The notes beneath the pieces were generated by a model. That model was not told where the DNA came from, searched no databases, and was given only the letters and a program-made list of their open reading frames with translations. A stretch of DNA of 64,000 nucleotides from the NCBI RefSeq assembly GCF_001592205.1, contig NZ_BCWM01000001.1, forward strand, positions 1-64,000, in the 5' to 3' direction. Source of the stretch: Brevundimonas vesicularis NBRC 12165. GTDB lineage: Bacteria > Pseudomonadota > Alphaproteobacteria > Caulobacterales > Caulobacteraceae. Each line of letters starts with the position of its first letter. Positions within the stretch are counted from its first letter, which is position 1. Position numbers and translations under genes: made by a program. This document shows, piece after piece, positions 1 through 17,529 of the stretch.

Positions 1-56
1 TTTTCTAGCTCCTAAGGTCCCCGAACCGGGGTTCCTGCAGTTTGGGGGTTAAGGAC

Positions 57-110
57 GCCCGGTCCTTACGGTCCGGGCGCATATAGGCGGGCTTTCCGAA
101 AAGGGAAAGC
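57..110 (-). terminator. Two hairpins downstream of fusA
   Basis: A perfect 7-bp stem (GCTTTCC/GGAAAGC, 6-nt loop) at 91-110 abuts the fusA stop codon. A second stem (GCCCGG/CCGGGC, with an internal CC/GG) lies at 57-78. Neither is followed by a clear U tract in the minus direction. They may be a weak or Rho-assisted terminator, or spacer structure before a further gene such as tuf, which often follows fusA but lies outside the window. Confidence 0.35.
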
Positions 111-2189
<2,079 letters not shown>

Positions 2190-2260
2190 GAAAGCGTGCC
2201 TTGAAAATTTCAGGACGCTCAGGTGCGCCCTCGGAAGGATGTCGGTGTTCGGATAAGCGA

Positions 2261-2291
2261 GCGCGGGCGATTTAACTTAAACCGCCCGCGC
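2261..2291 (-). other. Intergenic hairpin between rpsG and fusA
   Basis: GCGCGGGCG pairs with CGCCCGCGC (9 bp), and an inner TTTA/TAAA stem is possible. There is no U tract on the minus strand, so it is more likely a processing or pausing structure, or an mRNA stabiliser, than a terminator. Confidence 0.4.
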
Positions 2292-2334
2292 CGGAAACCC
2301 TTAGATAGTCAGCGTAGATGACGCTTTGAAGGCG

Positions 2335-2808
2335 TTACCAGCGATAGTGGCTGAAGGCGCGGTTGGCTTCGGCCATCTTGTGGGTGTCTTCACGCTTCTT
2401 GACCGCGGTGCCGCGGTTGTTCGAGGCGTCCAGCAGTTCGGCGGCCAGCTTCTCGGTCATGGTGTTCTCGCCACGCTTGCGCGCAGCGTTCACCAGCCAG
2501 CGGATCGCCAGGGCGCGGCGACGGTCCGGACGGACTTCGACGGGCACCTGATAGGTGGCGCCGCCGACGCGACGCGAGCGCACTTCGACCGACGGGGAGA
2601 CGTTGTCCAGAGCGGCGTGGAAGGTCGCGACCGGCTCTTGGTCCTTCTTCTTCTCGGCCAGGATGTCGAAGGCGCCGTACACGATGTTTTCGGCGACGGC
2701 CTTCTTACCTTCGTACATGACGTAGTTCATGAACTTGGTGACGATCAGGTCCCCGAACTTGGGATCCGGCAGAACTTCACGTTTCTGGGCGCGGTGACGA
2801 CGCGACAT
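2335..2808 (-). CDS. rpsG: 30S ribosomal protein S7
   Basis: S7 is a primary 16S rRNA-binding protein that nucleates assembly of the 30S head. At 157 residues it is close to the usual length of about 156. It begins [16 protein letters not shown] and carries the conserved segment [16 protein letters not shown], with [10 protein letters not shown] further on. It sits between rpsL (81-nt spacer) and fusA (145-nt spacer), the classic str operon order. In many bacteria S7 also represses its own operon by binding mRNA. No copy of that site could be confirmed here. Confidence 0.97.
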   Translation of the reverse strand: MSRRHRAQKREVLPDPKFGDLIVTKFMNYVMYEGKKAVAENIVYGAFDILAEKKKDQEPVATFHAALDNVSPSVEVRSRRVGGATYQVPVEVRPDRRRALAIRWLVNAARKRGENTMTEKLAAELLDASNNRGTAVKKREDTHKMAEANRAFSHYRW

Positions 2809-2858
2809 GGGGTATTCCTTGCAGTGCCCGACCAGCGCCGGGAAGATCTCGAAAAGGC

Positions 2859-2880
2859 CTCCGGGCGCGATGGCCCGGAG
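2859..2880 (-). other. Intergenic hairpin between rpsL and rpsG
   Basis: A perfect 8-bp stem (CTCCGGGC/GCCCGGAG) with a 6-nt loop lies in the 81-nt rpsL-rpsG spacer. In E. coli the rpsL-rpsG spacer is the S7 autoregulatory target. Whether this hairpin plays that role here is inference from position only. Confidence 0.35.
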
Positions 2881-2889
2881 AAGAATGGC

Positions 2890-3264
2890 TTACTTCGGAC
2901 GCTTGGCGCCGTAGTGCGAACGACGCTGCTTACGGTCCTTGACGCCTTGGGTATCCAGAACGCCGCGCAGGATGTGGTAGCGAACGCCGGGCAAGTCCTT
3001 CACGCGGCCGCCGCGGATCAGAACAACCGAGTGTTCTTGCAGGTTGTGGCCTTCGCCGGGGATGTAGCAAACGGCTTCGTAGCCATTCTTGGCCAGACGG
3101 ACCTTGGCGACCTTACGCAGAGCCGAGTTCGGCTTCTTCGGGGTCGTGGTGTAAACGCGGGTGCAGACGCCGCGACGCTGGGGCGAACCCTCCAGAGCCG
3201 GCACCTTGTTGCGGGTGGGCTTGGGCTTGCGCGGCTTGCGGATCAGCTGGTTGATCGTAGGCAT
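2890..3264 (-). CDS. rpsL: 30S ribosomal protein S12
   Basis: S12 lies at the decoding centre of the small subunit. I start it at the ATG of [14 protein letters not shown] (124 residues, the family length). A longer reading frame to 3345 has no family support. The loops [12 protein letters not shown] and [11 protein letters not shown] keep the lysines whose replacement gives streptomycin resistance, and the aspartate next to the second lysine that is often methylthiolated. It is the first gene of the str block. A promoter and a terminator-like hairpin lie upstream in the leader. Confidence 0.98.
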   Translation of the reverse strand: MPTINQLIRKPRKPKPTRNKVPALEGSPQRRGVCTRVYTTTPKKPNSALRKVAKVRLAKNGYEAVCYIPGEGHNLQEHSVVLIRGGRVKDLPGVRYHILRGVLDTQGVKDRKQRRSHYGAKRPK

Positions 3265-3391
3265 TCGAAACTCGTCTCGACTTCTGATGGAGGCGTGTGT
3301 CTTTCGACCGAAGCGCCTCTCGCCTTCTTGTGAACGGGGGACCATCCCCTCGCCCGGGTGTCATCGAGACTGAGATGTGACAGCGACAAAC

Positions 3392-3425
3392 AGAAAAACC
3401 GGAACGCGCGCTTTGGGCGTTCCGG
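3392..3425 (-). terminator. Rho-independent terminator or attenuator in the rpsL leader
   Basis: On the minus strand CCGGAACG pairs with CGTTCCGG (8 bp, 11-nt loop) and is followed at once by TTTTTCTGTTTG, the shape of an intrinsic terminator. It lies about 75 nt downstream of a promoter-like sequence and about 130 nt upstream of the rpsL start. It could therefore attenuate the str operon, or it could stop minus-strand read-through arriving from the rpoC side. Confidence 0.6.
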
Positions 3426-3498
3426 CGGGCACAGCCCGTCCGTTGGATTGTCACGATCTCAGCGACCGGCGAACCGGCCACGCCTCGAAAGTGGGCGG

Positions 3499-3527
3499 CT
3501 TCTACGCGCGATGGGCGCGAAGGTCAA
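3499..3527 (-). promoter_or_regulatory. Putative sigma70 promoter of the rpsL operon
   Basis: Minus strand TTGACC, 17 nt, TAGAAG. The -35 and spacing match the alphaproteobacterial housekeeping consensus well; the -10 matches moderately. It points toward rpsL, with a leader of about 225 nt. Confidence 0.5.
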
Positions 3528-3658
3528 GGCGGAGGCGTTAACACTCCAGAATGCAGCCGCTTCGATGAAGCCTAGCGGTCTTCAATGGAGCGACCTTTCG
3601 CCTGAAACCCGCCACGCTTCGCGCTCAGCTTGACGACACGACCAACCGGGGATGGGTC

Positions 3659-4261
3659 ATGGTGGGGCTGGCCAGAACAGGGGCGATTGCGCTCTCGCTT
3701 GCGGTGAACGCAGGCTTGCTGACGCTGATCGCGTTGGAAGACCGCCGCCCGGCGCCGCGTCGGGTTTCGGGACACTCGCCTCTCTACATCCAGATCGAAC
3801 CCGTGATCATAGGGGCCAAGGCCCGCAAGGCGCCGGCGCCCACGCCCGCGCCGCAAGCGCAGGACCAGCGCCGGGCGCCAGTCGGCTTGCGAGATTCCGA
3901 GACTGCGGGATCGGAGCCGACCGTGACGCCGACATCGGATCGTCCGGCCACGCCCGCCTATGACCCGCGCTGGACAGTCCGACCGAGCCACTTACCCGAC
4001 GCCGCCTGGCCGACGGGGAACGCGACGCGCAATGGCGAACCGGATTGCCGCCCCGAAATGGCACGGTCCACGCAAGACCGGCACGTTTGCCGGGCGCTGG
4101 CGAGCGCAGCCGCTGATTCATCGCCGCCGATGGTGCGCTCCGGCGATGAGGAAAGGACGGCGGGCTTTGCAAAAGAAGCCGCCGTCAAGAAACGCTGGCG
4201 CGACTACCGCGAGGGCGACAGCGCCTATCCCGGGCTGCGGTCCCTGTTCGGCATGAACTGA
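3659..4261 (+). CDS. Membrane-anchored protein of unknown function, paralog 1 of 3
   Basis: Function unknown. This 200-residue protein begins with a single hydrophobic signal-anchor (about residues 7-26, containing VNAGLLTLIALE). The motif PLYIQIEP and a Pro/Ala-rich linker follow, then DPRWTVRP, and then two cysteines spaced C-x13-C (in EPDC...HVC). The same order occurs in the next two genes, so the three are tandem paralogs, presumably with the C-terminal domain in the periplasm. This copy is the shortest and most divergent: its ERTAGFAKEA segment is a weak form of the ERDAAFA-GARRLA motif of the others, and it lacks their C-x8-C pair. It lies 2 nt upstream of paralog 2. Confidence 0.75.
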   Translation: MVGLARTGAIALSLAVNAGLLTLIALEDRRPAPRRVSGHSPLYIQIEPVIIGAKARKAPAPTPAPQAQDQRRAPVGLRDSETAGSEPTVTPTSDRPATPAYDPRWTVRPSHLPDAAWPTGNATRNGEPDCRPEMARSTQDRHVCRALASAAADSSPPMVRSGDEERTAGFAKEAAVKKRWRDYREGDSAYPGLRSLFGMN

Positions 4262-4263
4262 GG

Positions 4264-4992
4264 ATGGCTGCGCTTGACATCGGACCTGGGGCGATGACGC
4301 CGACAAAGGCGCCCCGCCGTCTTGGCTGGCGCAAGGCGGCCTTTGCGGCCGCAGCCGTCGGGCTGAATGCGGGCGCCGTCGTGCTTCTATCCATGACGGA
4401 TCCGGGGCTGCGCGCGCGGTCGCTGCGGCCTGCGCCGATGATCGTCTATCTTGAGGACGCCTGGCCGGCCCTGGTCCACGCGCCAAGAGCTCCGTCTGTC
4501 ACGTCCTCTGAGGACGCCATAGCCGCGCCCCGACGCGCGCAGGCATCGCAAGGGGATGCGCCCAACAGAGGCGATCTGACGACGTCGGCGCGCCCCCTCG
4601 CGTCCATGAACCAGGCGAAAGAGGAAGTCGGGATCGACCCCCGCTGGCGGGTCGACGGCGCCTTTGCGGGGCCGAGACTATCTTCCCCTTCATGCAACGC
4701 CCCGCACCGCCTAGCGCCCGACGACCGCCGCCGCTGCGAAGAGCGCTGGAGCGGTCATGCGGCGGTCCGTCCCATTCGAGGCACGGGGGATACAGAACGC
4801 GACGCGGCCTTCGCTCAGCAAGGCGCACGTCGCTTGGCGGCCTGGGAGGCTCAACGCGCCGCACCGCCGCGCGGAGATCCGCCGTGCGTAACGCCACATC
4901 CGATGGCAGGATGCGAGGGCGTGAACATTCAGGTCGAACTCTTCTCCTCGCGAGATGGCTTCCTGCCCAATCTCAGAAAGCGTCGCGAATGA
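4264..4992 (+). CDS. Membrane-anchored protein of unknown function, paralog 2 of 3
   Basis: Function unknown. This 242-residue member of the tandem family has a basic stretch (RRLGWRK) before a hydrophobic segment at about residues 24-45 with LNAGAVVLL, then PMIVYLED, a Pro/Ala linker, DPRWRVDG and a C-x13-C pair. ERDAAFAQQGARRLAAWEA and a second pair spaced C-x8-C follow. The even number of positionally conserved cysteines suggests two disulfides in a periplasmic domain. Its stop overlaps the start of paralog 3 (ATGA), implying co-translation. The architecture (short inside tail, one anchor, Pro-rich linker, periplasmic domain) resembles TonB-like proteins, but I see no TonB C-terminal domain. 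Confidence 0.75.
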   Translation: MAALDIGPGAMTPTKAPRRLGWRKAAFAAAAVGLNAGAVVLLSMTDPGLRARSLRPAPMIVYLEDAWPALVHAPRAPSVTSSEDAIAAPRRAQASQGDAPNRGDLTTSARPLASMNQAKEEVGIDPRWRVDGAFAGPRLSSPSCNAPHRLAPDDRRRCEERWSGHAAVRPIRGTGDTERDAAFAQQGARRLAAWEAQRAAPPRGDPPCVTPHPMAGCEGVNIQVELFSSRDGFLPNLRKRRE

Positions 4993-5825
4993 CCGCAGCC
5001 TCCGCGCCCTCCCCTGGCCCATGGCCGCGACGAACTCGTCCGGACTGGCGCAAGGTCGCCTTGGCCACCGCCTCGGTCGCCATCAACGCAGGGCTGATCG
5101 CCACCCTCTCTCTCACCGCCCTGGGGATCGACGCTCCGCCGAGCGCGCCCGATTCACGCCCCCTCTACATCGACATCAGCCCACGCCCTCTGCTGCCGAA
5201 CGAGCGGCCCCGCCCTGCGATGCAGACGCCCGAGCCCGTCGCCATGTCCGCATCGCGTGACGCCGGCAGCCTCGACGTCGCTCCCACAGACAGGGTCGCG
5301 TCCGCACCGGACAGTCGCCCTGCCCCAATGCGTCCCCGCATCGCTGCGCCCACGCCCCAAGGCGCGCCCGCGCCGCCGGGCGCCTGGACGGTCAATCCGA
5401 ACGATCGCGCCGGCGCCATGTCCCGTGTCCTGCGTCAGGGCCTGATCGGCTGCACCACGCCGCAACAGCTCAACGCCGCCGAGCGCGCCCATTGCCGCGA
5501 GGATGCCATGCGACGCGGAATGAACGCCGCTCCGATCACCGGCACGGGCAACCCCGAACGTGACGCCGCCTTTGCGCGCGAAGGCGCGCGGCGTCTGGCT
5601 GAATGGGAGGCGGGCCGTCGTCCTCTGTCCGGCGGCGTCGGCGTGGTGGGCCCGGCGGACTGCGTCGGCTCGAACTTCGGCACAGGCTGCGCTGGCGCGC
5701 AGTTGAATCCCTCGCTGGCGCCCGACTCGACCCGCAACGTCCAGACCCGACGCGACGGCCACCGGGCCGGCGGCGCACCGATCACGCCAGGTGCTTCAGC
5801 CCCGATAGAGCGGTGGAAAGATTGA
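4989..5825 (+). CDS. Membrane-anchored protein of unknown function, paralog 3 of 3
   Basis: Function unknown. I place the start at 4989, where ATG overlaps the previous stop (ATGA), giving 278 residues. The frame continues open upstream to 4692, but that part overlaps paralog 2. The features repeat: RRTRPDWRK before an anchor at about residues 22-46 (INAGLIATL), then PLYIDISP, a long Pro-rich linker and GAWTVNP. A C-x13-C pair, ERDAAFAREGARRLAEWEA and a C-x8-C pair follow. It is convergent with a 43-aa gene 2 nt downstream. Confidence 0.75.
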   Translation: MTAASAPSPGPWPRRTRPDWRKVALATASVAINAGLIATLSLTALGIDAPPSAPDSRPLYIDISPRPLLPNERPRPAMQTPEPVAMSASRDAGSLDVAPTDRVASAPDSRPAPMRPRIAAPTPQGAPAPPGAWTVNPNDRAGAMSRVLRQGLIGCTTPQQLNAAERAHCREDAMRRGMNAAPITGTGNPERDAAFAREGARRLAEWEAGRRPLSGGVGVVGPADCVGSNFGTGCAGAQLNPSLAPDSTRNVQTRRDGHRAGGAPITPGASAPIERWKD

Positions 5826-5827
5826 GG

Positions 5828-5959
5828 TCAGTGATCCTGGCAATAGGCGTCGTGCATGGCCGCGCCGAGATTGAGCATCATCGTCTTGGCTTCAACGACG
5901 ACGAAGAGCGACAAAATCACGGCCGTTAGGCCCCACAGCACCTTGTCGGCTTTCGTCAT
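5828..5959 (-). CDS. Small single-span membrane protein (43 aa)
   Basis: Function unknown. It is a 43-codon frame starting MTKADKVLWG with one hydrophobic segment (about residues 7-24, ending FVVVEAK) and a short polar tail ending AYCQDH. A GAGGG sequence about 7 nt upstream of the ATG is a plausible ribosome binding site. It lies after the rpoC terminator, so it needs its own promoter, and ends 2 nt from the stop of the convergent paralog 3. It could be a chance frame, but the hydrophobic segment and ribosome binding site argue for a real gene. Confidence 0.5.
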   Translation of the reverse strand: MTKADKVLWGLTAVILSLFVVVEAKTMMLNLGAAMHDAYCQDH

Positions 5960-6020
5960 GGCGGCCCTCTACACAACCCTGGCTCAGTTCACCGCAATCC
6001 GAGCACGCGTCAAGTCATAG

Positions 6021-6051
6021 AAAAAGGGCGACGCCGTCGCCGGCGCCGCCC
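6021..6051 (-). terminator. Rho-independent terminator of rpoBC
   Basis: On the minus strand an 11-bp GC-rich stem (one G-U pair) is capped by a GCGA tetraloop and followed by TTTTTCTATG. It begins 30 nt after the rpoC stop. Confidence 0.85.
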
Positions 6052-6081
6052 CCTTCATGTCTTCGCTTTTGAAACGAAAGA

Positions 6082-10278
<4,197 letters not shown>

Positions 10279-10381
10279 CTTGATTCCTTCTGCGGGGCTG
10301 ACCCGCGAAAATTATTCAGAACGGAGAAAAGCGGAGGGATCGCCCTCCCCCGCCGTGGCGAGAGAGGGCTCGTGATCCGGA

Positions 10382-14497
<4,116 letters not shown>

Positions 14498-14837
14498 TCA
14501 GTGTTTCCCATGGCGCACGCCCCGGGGAAGGCGTGCGTGAAATGCAGCAGCCACGGCGCGCGTCTCCGCGTCCGCAGCCAGGGTTTCGGCATCCACCCTC
14601 GGCCCGCTGCCGGGCCAGGACGCCTGAAATGTACCGGCTCCCTGGGAAGGAGCCGCGCCTTCGCTCGGTCGGAGGGCGACGGACCGGGCCTCGGCGCTTG
14701 CGCGCAGACTCATATGGAGTGTTGCGGAGCGCGCACATATACGCGCATTCGCGACGAAATAAAGGCCCCAGGGAACCTTTTCGACAGAGCGGACCAATAT
14801 CGTTGCGAGCGACGATGGCCTGATCTAGCGTCGCCTT
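14498..14837. other. Divergent intergenic region upstream of rpoB and the FKBP gene
   Basis: This 340-nt region contains no convincing gene. An 8-bp stem (CGCACGCC/GGCGTGCG, 8-nt loop) lies at 14514-14537 in the rpoB leader, and a 6-bp stem (GGCTCC/GGAGCC) at 14636-14654. A TATATG near 14731-14736 could be an rpoB -10, but no good -35 stands before it. The region must carry promoters for both divergent genes. Confidence 0.4.
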
Positions 14838-15389
14838 ATGACACGTATCGCCCTGCCCCTGCTTGCCGCTCTCGCCCTTTCCGCCTGCGCCACCCATCGC
14901 GAGCCGGTGACCTATGCCGAGACGGCTTCGGCCGCCGCGCGCGCCGCCGATCAGGTCAACGGCCAGGGGGCCCTGACGCCGCAGCAGGCCTGGGACGCCG
15001 GCAACACCGCCTACCTCGCCTGGAACGGCGCGCGGCGCGGCTGGACCACCACCGAAAGCGGCCTGCAATATCGCCGCGTCGGCAAGGCCCACCCCGAGGG
15101 CGCTCAGCCGAAGGCGACCGACACGGTCAAGGTCCACTATCGCGGCACCTTCATTGACGGGCGCGAGTTCGACAGTTCCTACGCCCGCAACGAACCGGCC
15201 GAGTTCCCGCTGAACCGCGTCATCAAGGGCTGGACCGAGGGCGTGGCCCTGATGCGCGTCGGGGAAATCTACGAGTTCGTCATCCCCGCCTCGCTGGGCT
15301 ACGGCTCGCGCTGGGTCGGCGGCGACGAACTGCCGCCCAACTCGACCCTGCGCTTCTCGGTCGAACTGCTGGACGTCAAGCCGGGCTGA
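14838..15389 (+). CDS. FKBP-type peptidyl-prolyl isomerase lipoprotein
   Basis: Predicted lipid-anchored FKBP-type prolyl isomerase of the cell envelope, 183 residues. A short signal peptide ends in a lipobox (LALSAC, Cys near residue 17). After an alpha-helical spacer the FKBP fold runs from about residue 70: [19 protein letters not shown], then [29 protein letters not shown] and [15 protein letters not shown]. The aromatic active-site residues are in place. It should act on folding of periplasmic or outer-membrane proteins. It is convergent with the J-domain gene 3 nt downstream. Confidence 0.9.
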   Translation: MTRIALPLLAALALSACATHREPVTYAETASAAARAADQVNGQGALTPQQAWDAGNTAYLAWNGARRGWTTTESGLQYRRVGKAHPEGAQPKATDTVKVHYRGTFIDGREFDSSYARNEPAEFPLNRVIKGWTEGVALMRVGEIYEFVIPASLGYGSRWVGGDELPPNSTLRFSVELLDVKPG

Positions 15390-15392
15390 CGA

Positions 15393-15821
15393 TCAGCGGC
15401 GCCCGGATTTTCCCAGCAGTCGATCGCGCGCGGCGTTGACGCGCATCGCCAGTCCCTCCGTGCCGCCCTGGTCTGGGTGGGCGCGGGCCATGGCGCGTTT
15501 CCATGCCGCGCGGATTTCAGCCTCGGTCGCGGCAGGCCCGACGCCCAGCACGGCGCGGGCGTCAGCATCGCTGATGGGTTCGGATCGGATGATCGGTCGG
15601 AGTCGGGACGACCAGGCCAGATAAAGTCCTGCCCCGGCCAGCGCCGCCGCCGTCAGCCACGATCCACGAAACGCCGCCAGCGCGCCGCCCGCCAGCAGCA
15701 CCGCGCCCAGCAGGGTCGCGGTCACGCGCCAGTGGCCCCGTCCGCGTCGCTCGGTCTGCCGGCCCAGCCGCACCAGCGCCCATACGGCGATCGCCGCCAG
15801 GGCCAGCCAGATCAACCCCAT
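15393..15821 (-). CDS. Membrane-anchored J-domain protein
   Basis: This 142-residue protein has two N-terminal hydrophobic segments (about residues 2-18 and 33-69) and a C-terminal J domain of about 60 residues. The domain contains the diagnostic HPD (RAHPDQGG) and the preceding helix AEIRAAWKRAMA. The J domain would stimulate an Hsp70 (DnaK) at the membrane. The arrangement resembles the TIM14/Pam18-like single-J proteins of alphaproteobacteria. It follows mipZ by 7 nt on the same strand, so the two are probably co-transcribed. Confidence 0.85.
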   Translation of the reverse strand: MGLIWLALAAIAVWALVRLGRQTERRGRGHWRVTATLLGAVLLAGGALAAFRGSWLTAAALAGAGLYLAWSSRLRPIIRSEPISDADARAVLGVGPAATEAEIRAAWKRAMARAHPDQGGTEGLAMRVNAARDRLLGKSGRR

Positions 15822-15828
15822 CAGGCGA

Positions 15829-16665
15829 TCAGGCCGCCACGTCCAAAGGGCTGAGAACCTGCTCCAGGCCCATGGCCATCATCAGATTGCGCATCTCCTG
15901 GCGCGCGGCGACATGGGCCAAGGACACCGCGACCGGCCGGATGTCGTTCGACAGGTCCGCCACCGTCAGGCCGAACGGGAACAGCTCGCGATAGATGACC
16001 CGATCGCGCAGGCCCGGCCCGACGCGGAAGCCGACGCGTTTAGCCAGCTTGGTCATCCGTTCTTCCAGACGCTTGCGGTTGCGGGCCTCCGCGACGGCGA
16101 GGCGGTTGGTGACCACCAGCCAGTCGATCGTGGCGTGACGGCCTTGGGCGATGGCGCGCTGCTTGCGCGCCTCCCAGACGCTCTCGGAATAGATTGAGGG
16201 TTTCAGCAGGTCCAGGGTGACCGGATCGACGTCGCCCAACAGGTCGAAATCGACAAAGCTGTCGTTCATCGGCGTCACGATCTGATCGGCGCGGGCGTGG
16301 GCGGCGCTCGAAACGGCCGTGTCCCCCCCGGGCGTGTCGATCAGGATGCAGTCGACGCCCCGCGCCGCCGCCTCGTCGAAGGCGCGCTCGAAGGTGGCGA
16401 TCTGGTCGGCGACATCCGCCTTGGCCAGGGCCTTGCCGTCGCCCATGTCGGGCACGAAGGGTTGGGGAAGCTCGTGACCGTTCGCGGCTAGCCAGGCGGC
16501 GCGGTTCTGGAAGAACCGCTGCATCGAGCGCTGGCGCAGGTCCAGATCGATGATCGCCACCGAGCGCCCGGCGTGCAGCAGGCCGGTCACGATGTGGATG
16601 GCCAGGGTGGACTTGCCCGCCCCGCCCTTTTCGTTGCCGAGGACGATCACATGCGGCTGCGTCAT
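15829..16665 (-). CDS. mipZ: Division-plane positioning ATPase MipZ
   Basis: This ParA/MinD-type ATPase, in Caulobacter, forms a bipolar gradient from ParB-bound origins and blocks FtsZ assembly away from midcell. It has 278 residues starting at MTQPHVIVLGNEKGG. The deviant Walker A GNEKGGAGKST is at residues 10-20, IDLDLRQRS follows near 43, and DTPGG marks Walker B near 122. The frame stays open 29 codons upstream, but that extension matches no family member. It lies upstream of the J-domain gene. Confidence 0.93.
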   Translation of the reverse strand: MTQPHVIVLGNEKGGAGKSTLAIHIVTGLLHAGRSVAIIDLDLRQRSMQRFFQNRAAWLAANGHELPQPFVPDMGDGKALAKADVADQIATFERAFDEAAARGVDCILIDTPGGDTAVSSAAHARADQIVTPMNDSFVDFDLLGDVDPVTLDLLKPSIYSESVWEARKQRAIAQGRHATIDWLVVTNRLAVAEARNRKRLEERMTKLAKRVGFRVGPGLRDRVIYRELFPFGLTVADLSNDIRPVAVSLAHVAARQEMRNLMMAMGLEQVLSPLDVAA

Positions 16666-16794
16666 TCGAGGGAATCCTCTGTGCCGACCGCGCGACTCAG
16701 ACTGCGCGGTCCTAGGTCCGGCGAGACTCGGCCTCAACGGGCCAAACGTCAACGGAACCTTAACGCAGACCTGTGGACGGCGAACCGGGGTCGG

Positions 16795-17460
16795 TCAGCT
16801 GTTGCGCGCGCACCAAGCGTCGGCGACAGCGGCGGAGCGGCACACCGCAGCGGCGGTTTCGGTCGAGACCGGCCCGACCTTCAGCCGCGTCAGCCGACGG
16901 CCGTTGACTTCAACCTCCTGATAGATCGGCGACAATCCCGACAGGTCTGACGTGGCCTTCATCCGATCCCAAGCCTGACGCGCGCCGGCCGCACTGGCAT
17001 AGGCGCCCAGTTGGATTGTTCGTCCGGTCTCACGCGCCGTCGTAAGGCTGGCGGGACGCAACACCGGCGGGCGAACCCGCGAGACCGCCTCATCCGCCAC
17101 GGCTTTGACAACTGCGGGCGAGGCAGCCCGAACGACCGCATCGCGCAGGCCTGCATCTTCACCGACGGGGCGAAGGCCTACCTGAACGTCTCGGGCGTCC
17201 CACATGGCGTGGGGATCCATGACTTCGACCTTAACCGGCGTGAAGCGCACAGGCCGCAGTCCGGCCTTTTCAGTCACGGCATGCCGGGTTTCGCGGTCAC
17301 CGGCCGAGAGCGGAATGTCGATCGCCGCGACGTTCTCGGCCATCGCACTGAATCGATGGGGATCGCTGTCCACCGCGCCACAGCCGGCGACGGCTAGGCT
17401 GCTGGCGAAAGCCAGGGCGATCAGAACTGGACGGGTCGCTTCTGCGGGCGTCATAAGCAC
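16795..17460 (-). CDS. SPOR-domain lipoprotein
   Basis: This 221-residue protein has a signal peptide ending in a lipobox-like LAVAGC (Cys near 27). An unassigned middle region follows, and then a C-terminal SPOR-type domain of about 75 residues (TIQLGAYASAAGARQAWDRM ... GRRLTRLKVGP). SPOR domains bind denuded peptidoglycan at the division septum, so an envelope role linked to cell division is likely. It is upstream of mipZ on the same strand with a 129-nt gap. The start may be either of two Mets (MLMT). Confidence 0.82.
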   Translation of the reverse strand: MLMTPAEATRPVLIALAFASSLAVAGCGAVDSDPHRFSAMAENVAAIDIPLSAGDRETRHAVTEKAGLRPVRFTPVKVEVMDPHAMWDARDVQVGLRPVGEDAGLRDAVVRAASPAVVKAVADEAVSRVRPPVLRPASLTTARETGRTIQLGAYASAAGARQAWDRMKATSDLSGLSPIYQEVEVNGRRLTRLKVGPVSTETAAAVCRSAAVADAWCARNS

Positions 17461-17529
17461 GACCCTAGAGCCCAGACTTTGCGGTCTGGTGCATCAACAG
17501 GCTTAAGCGGAAAGGTTAATCGCTTCATC

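Larger units (their letters stand above)
3265..3658. other. Intergenic region: rpsL leader and divergent upstream region
   Basis: This 394-nt stretch lies between divergent genes. It holds a sigma70-like promoter and a hairpin with U tract, both on the minus strand and listed separately. I see no convincing promoter for the plus-strand gene at 3659 and no further coding sequence. The open frames here are high-GC shadows. Confidence 0.6.

Noticed and set aside
4692..4988. Upstream extension of paralog 3 to a 377-codon protein
   Set aside because: It would overlap most of paralog 2; the ATGA-coupled start at 4989 lines up with the other family members.
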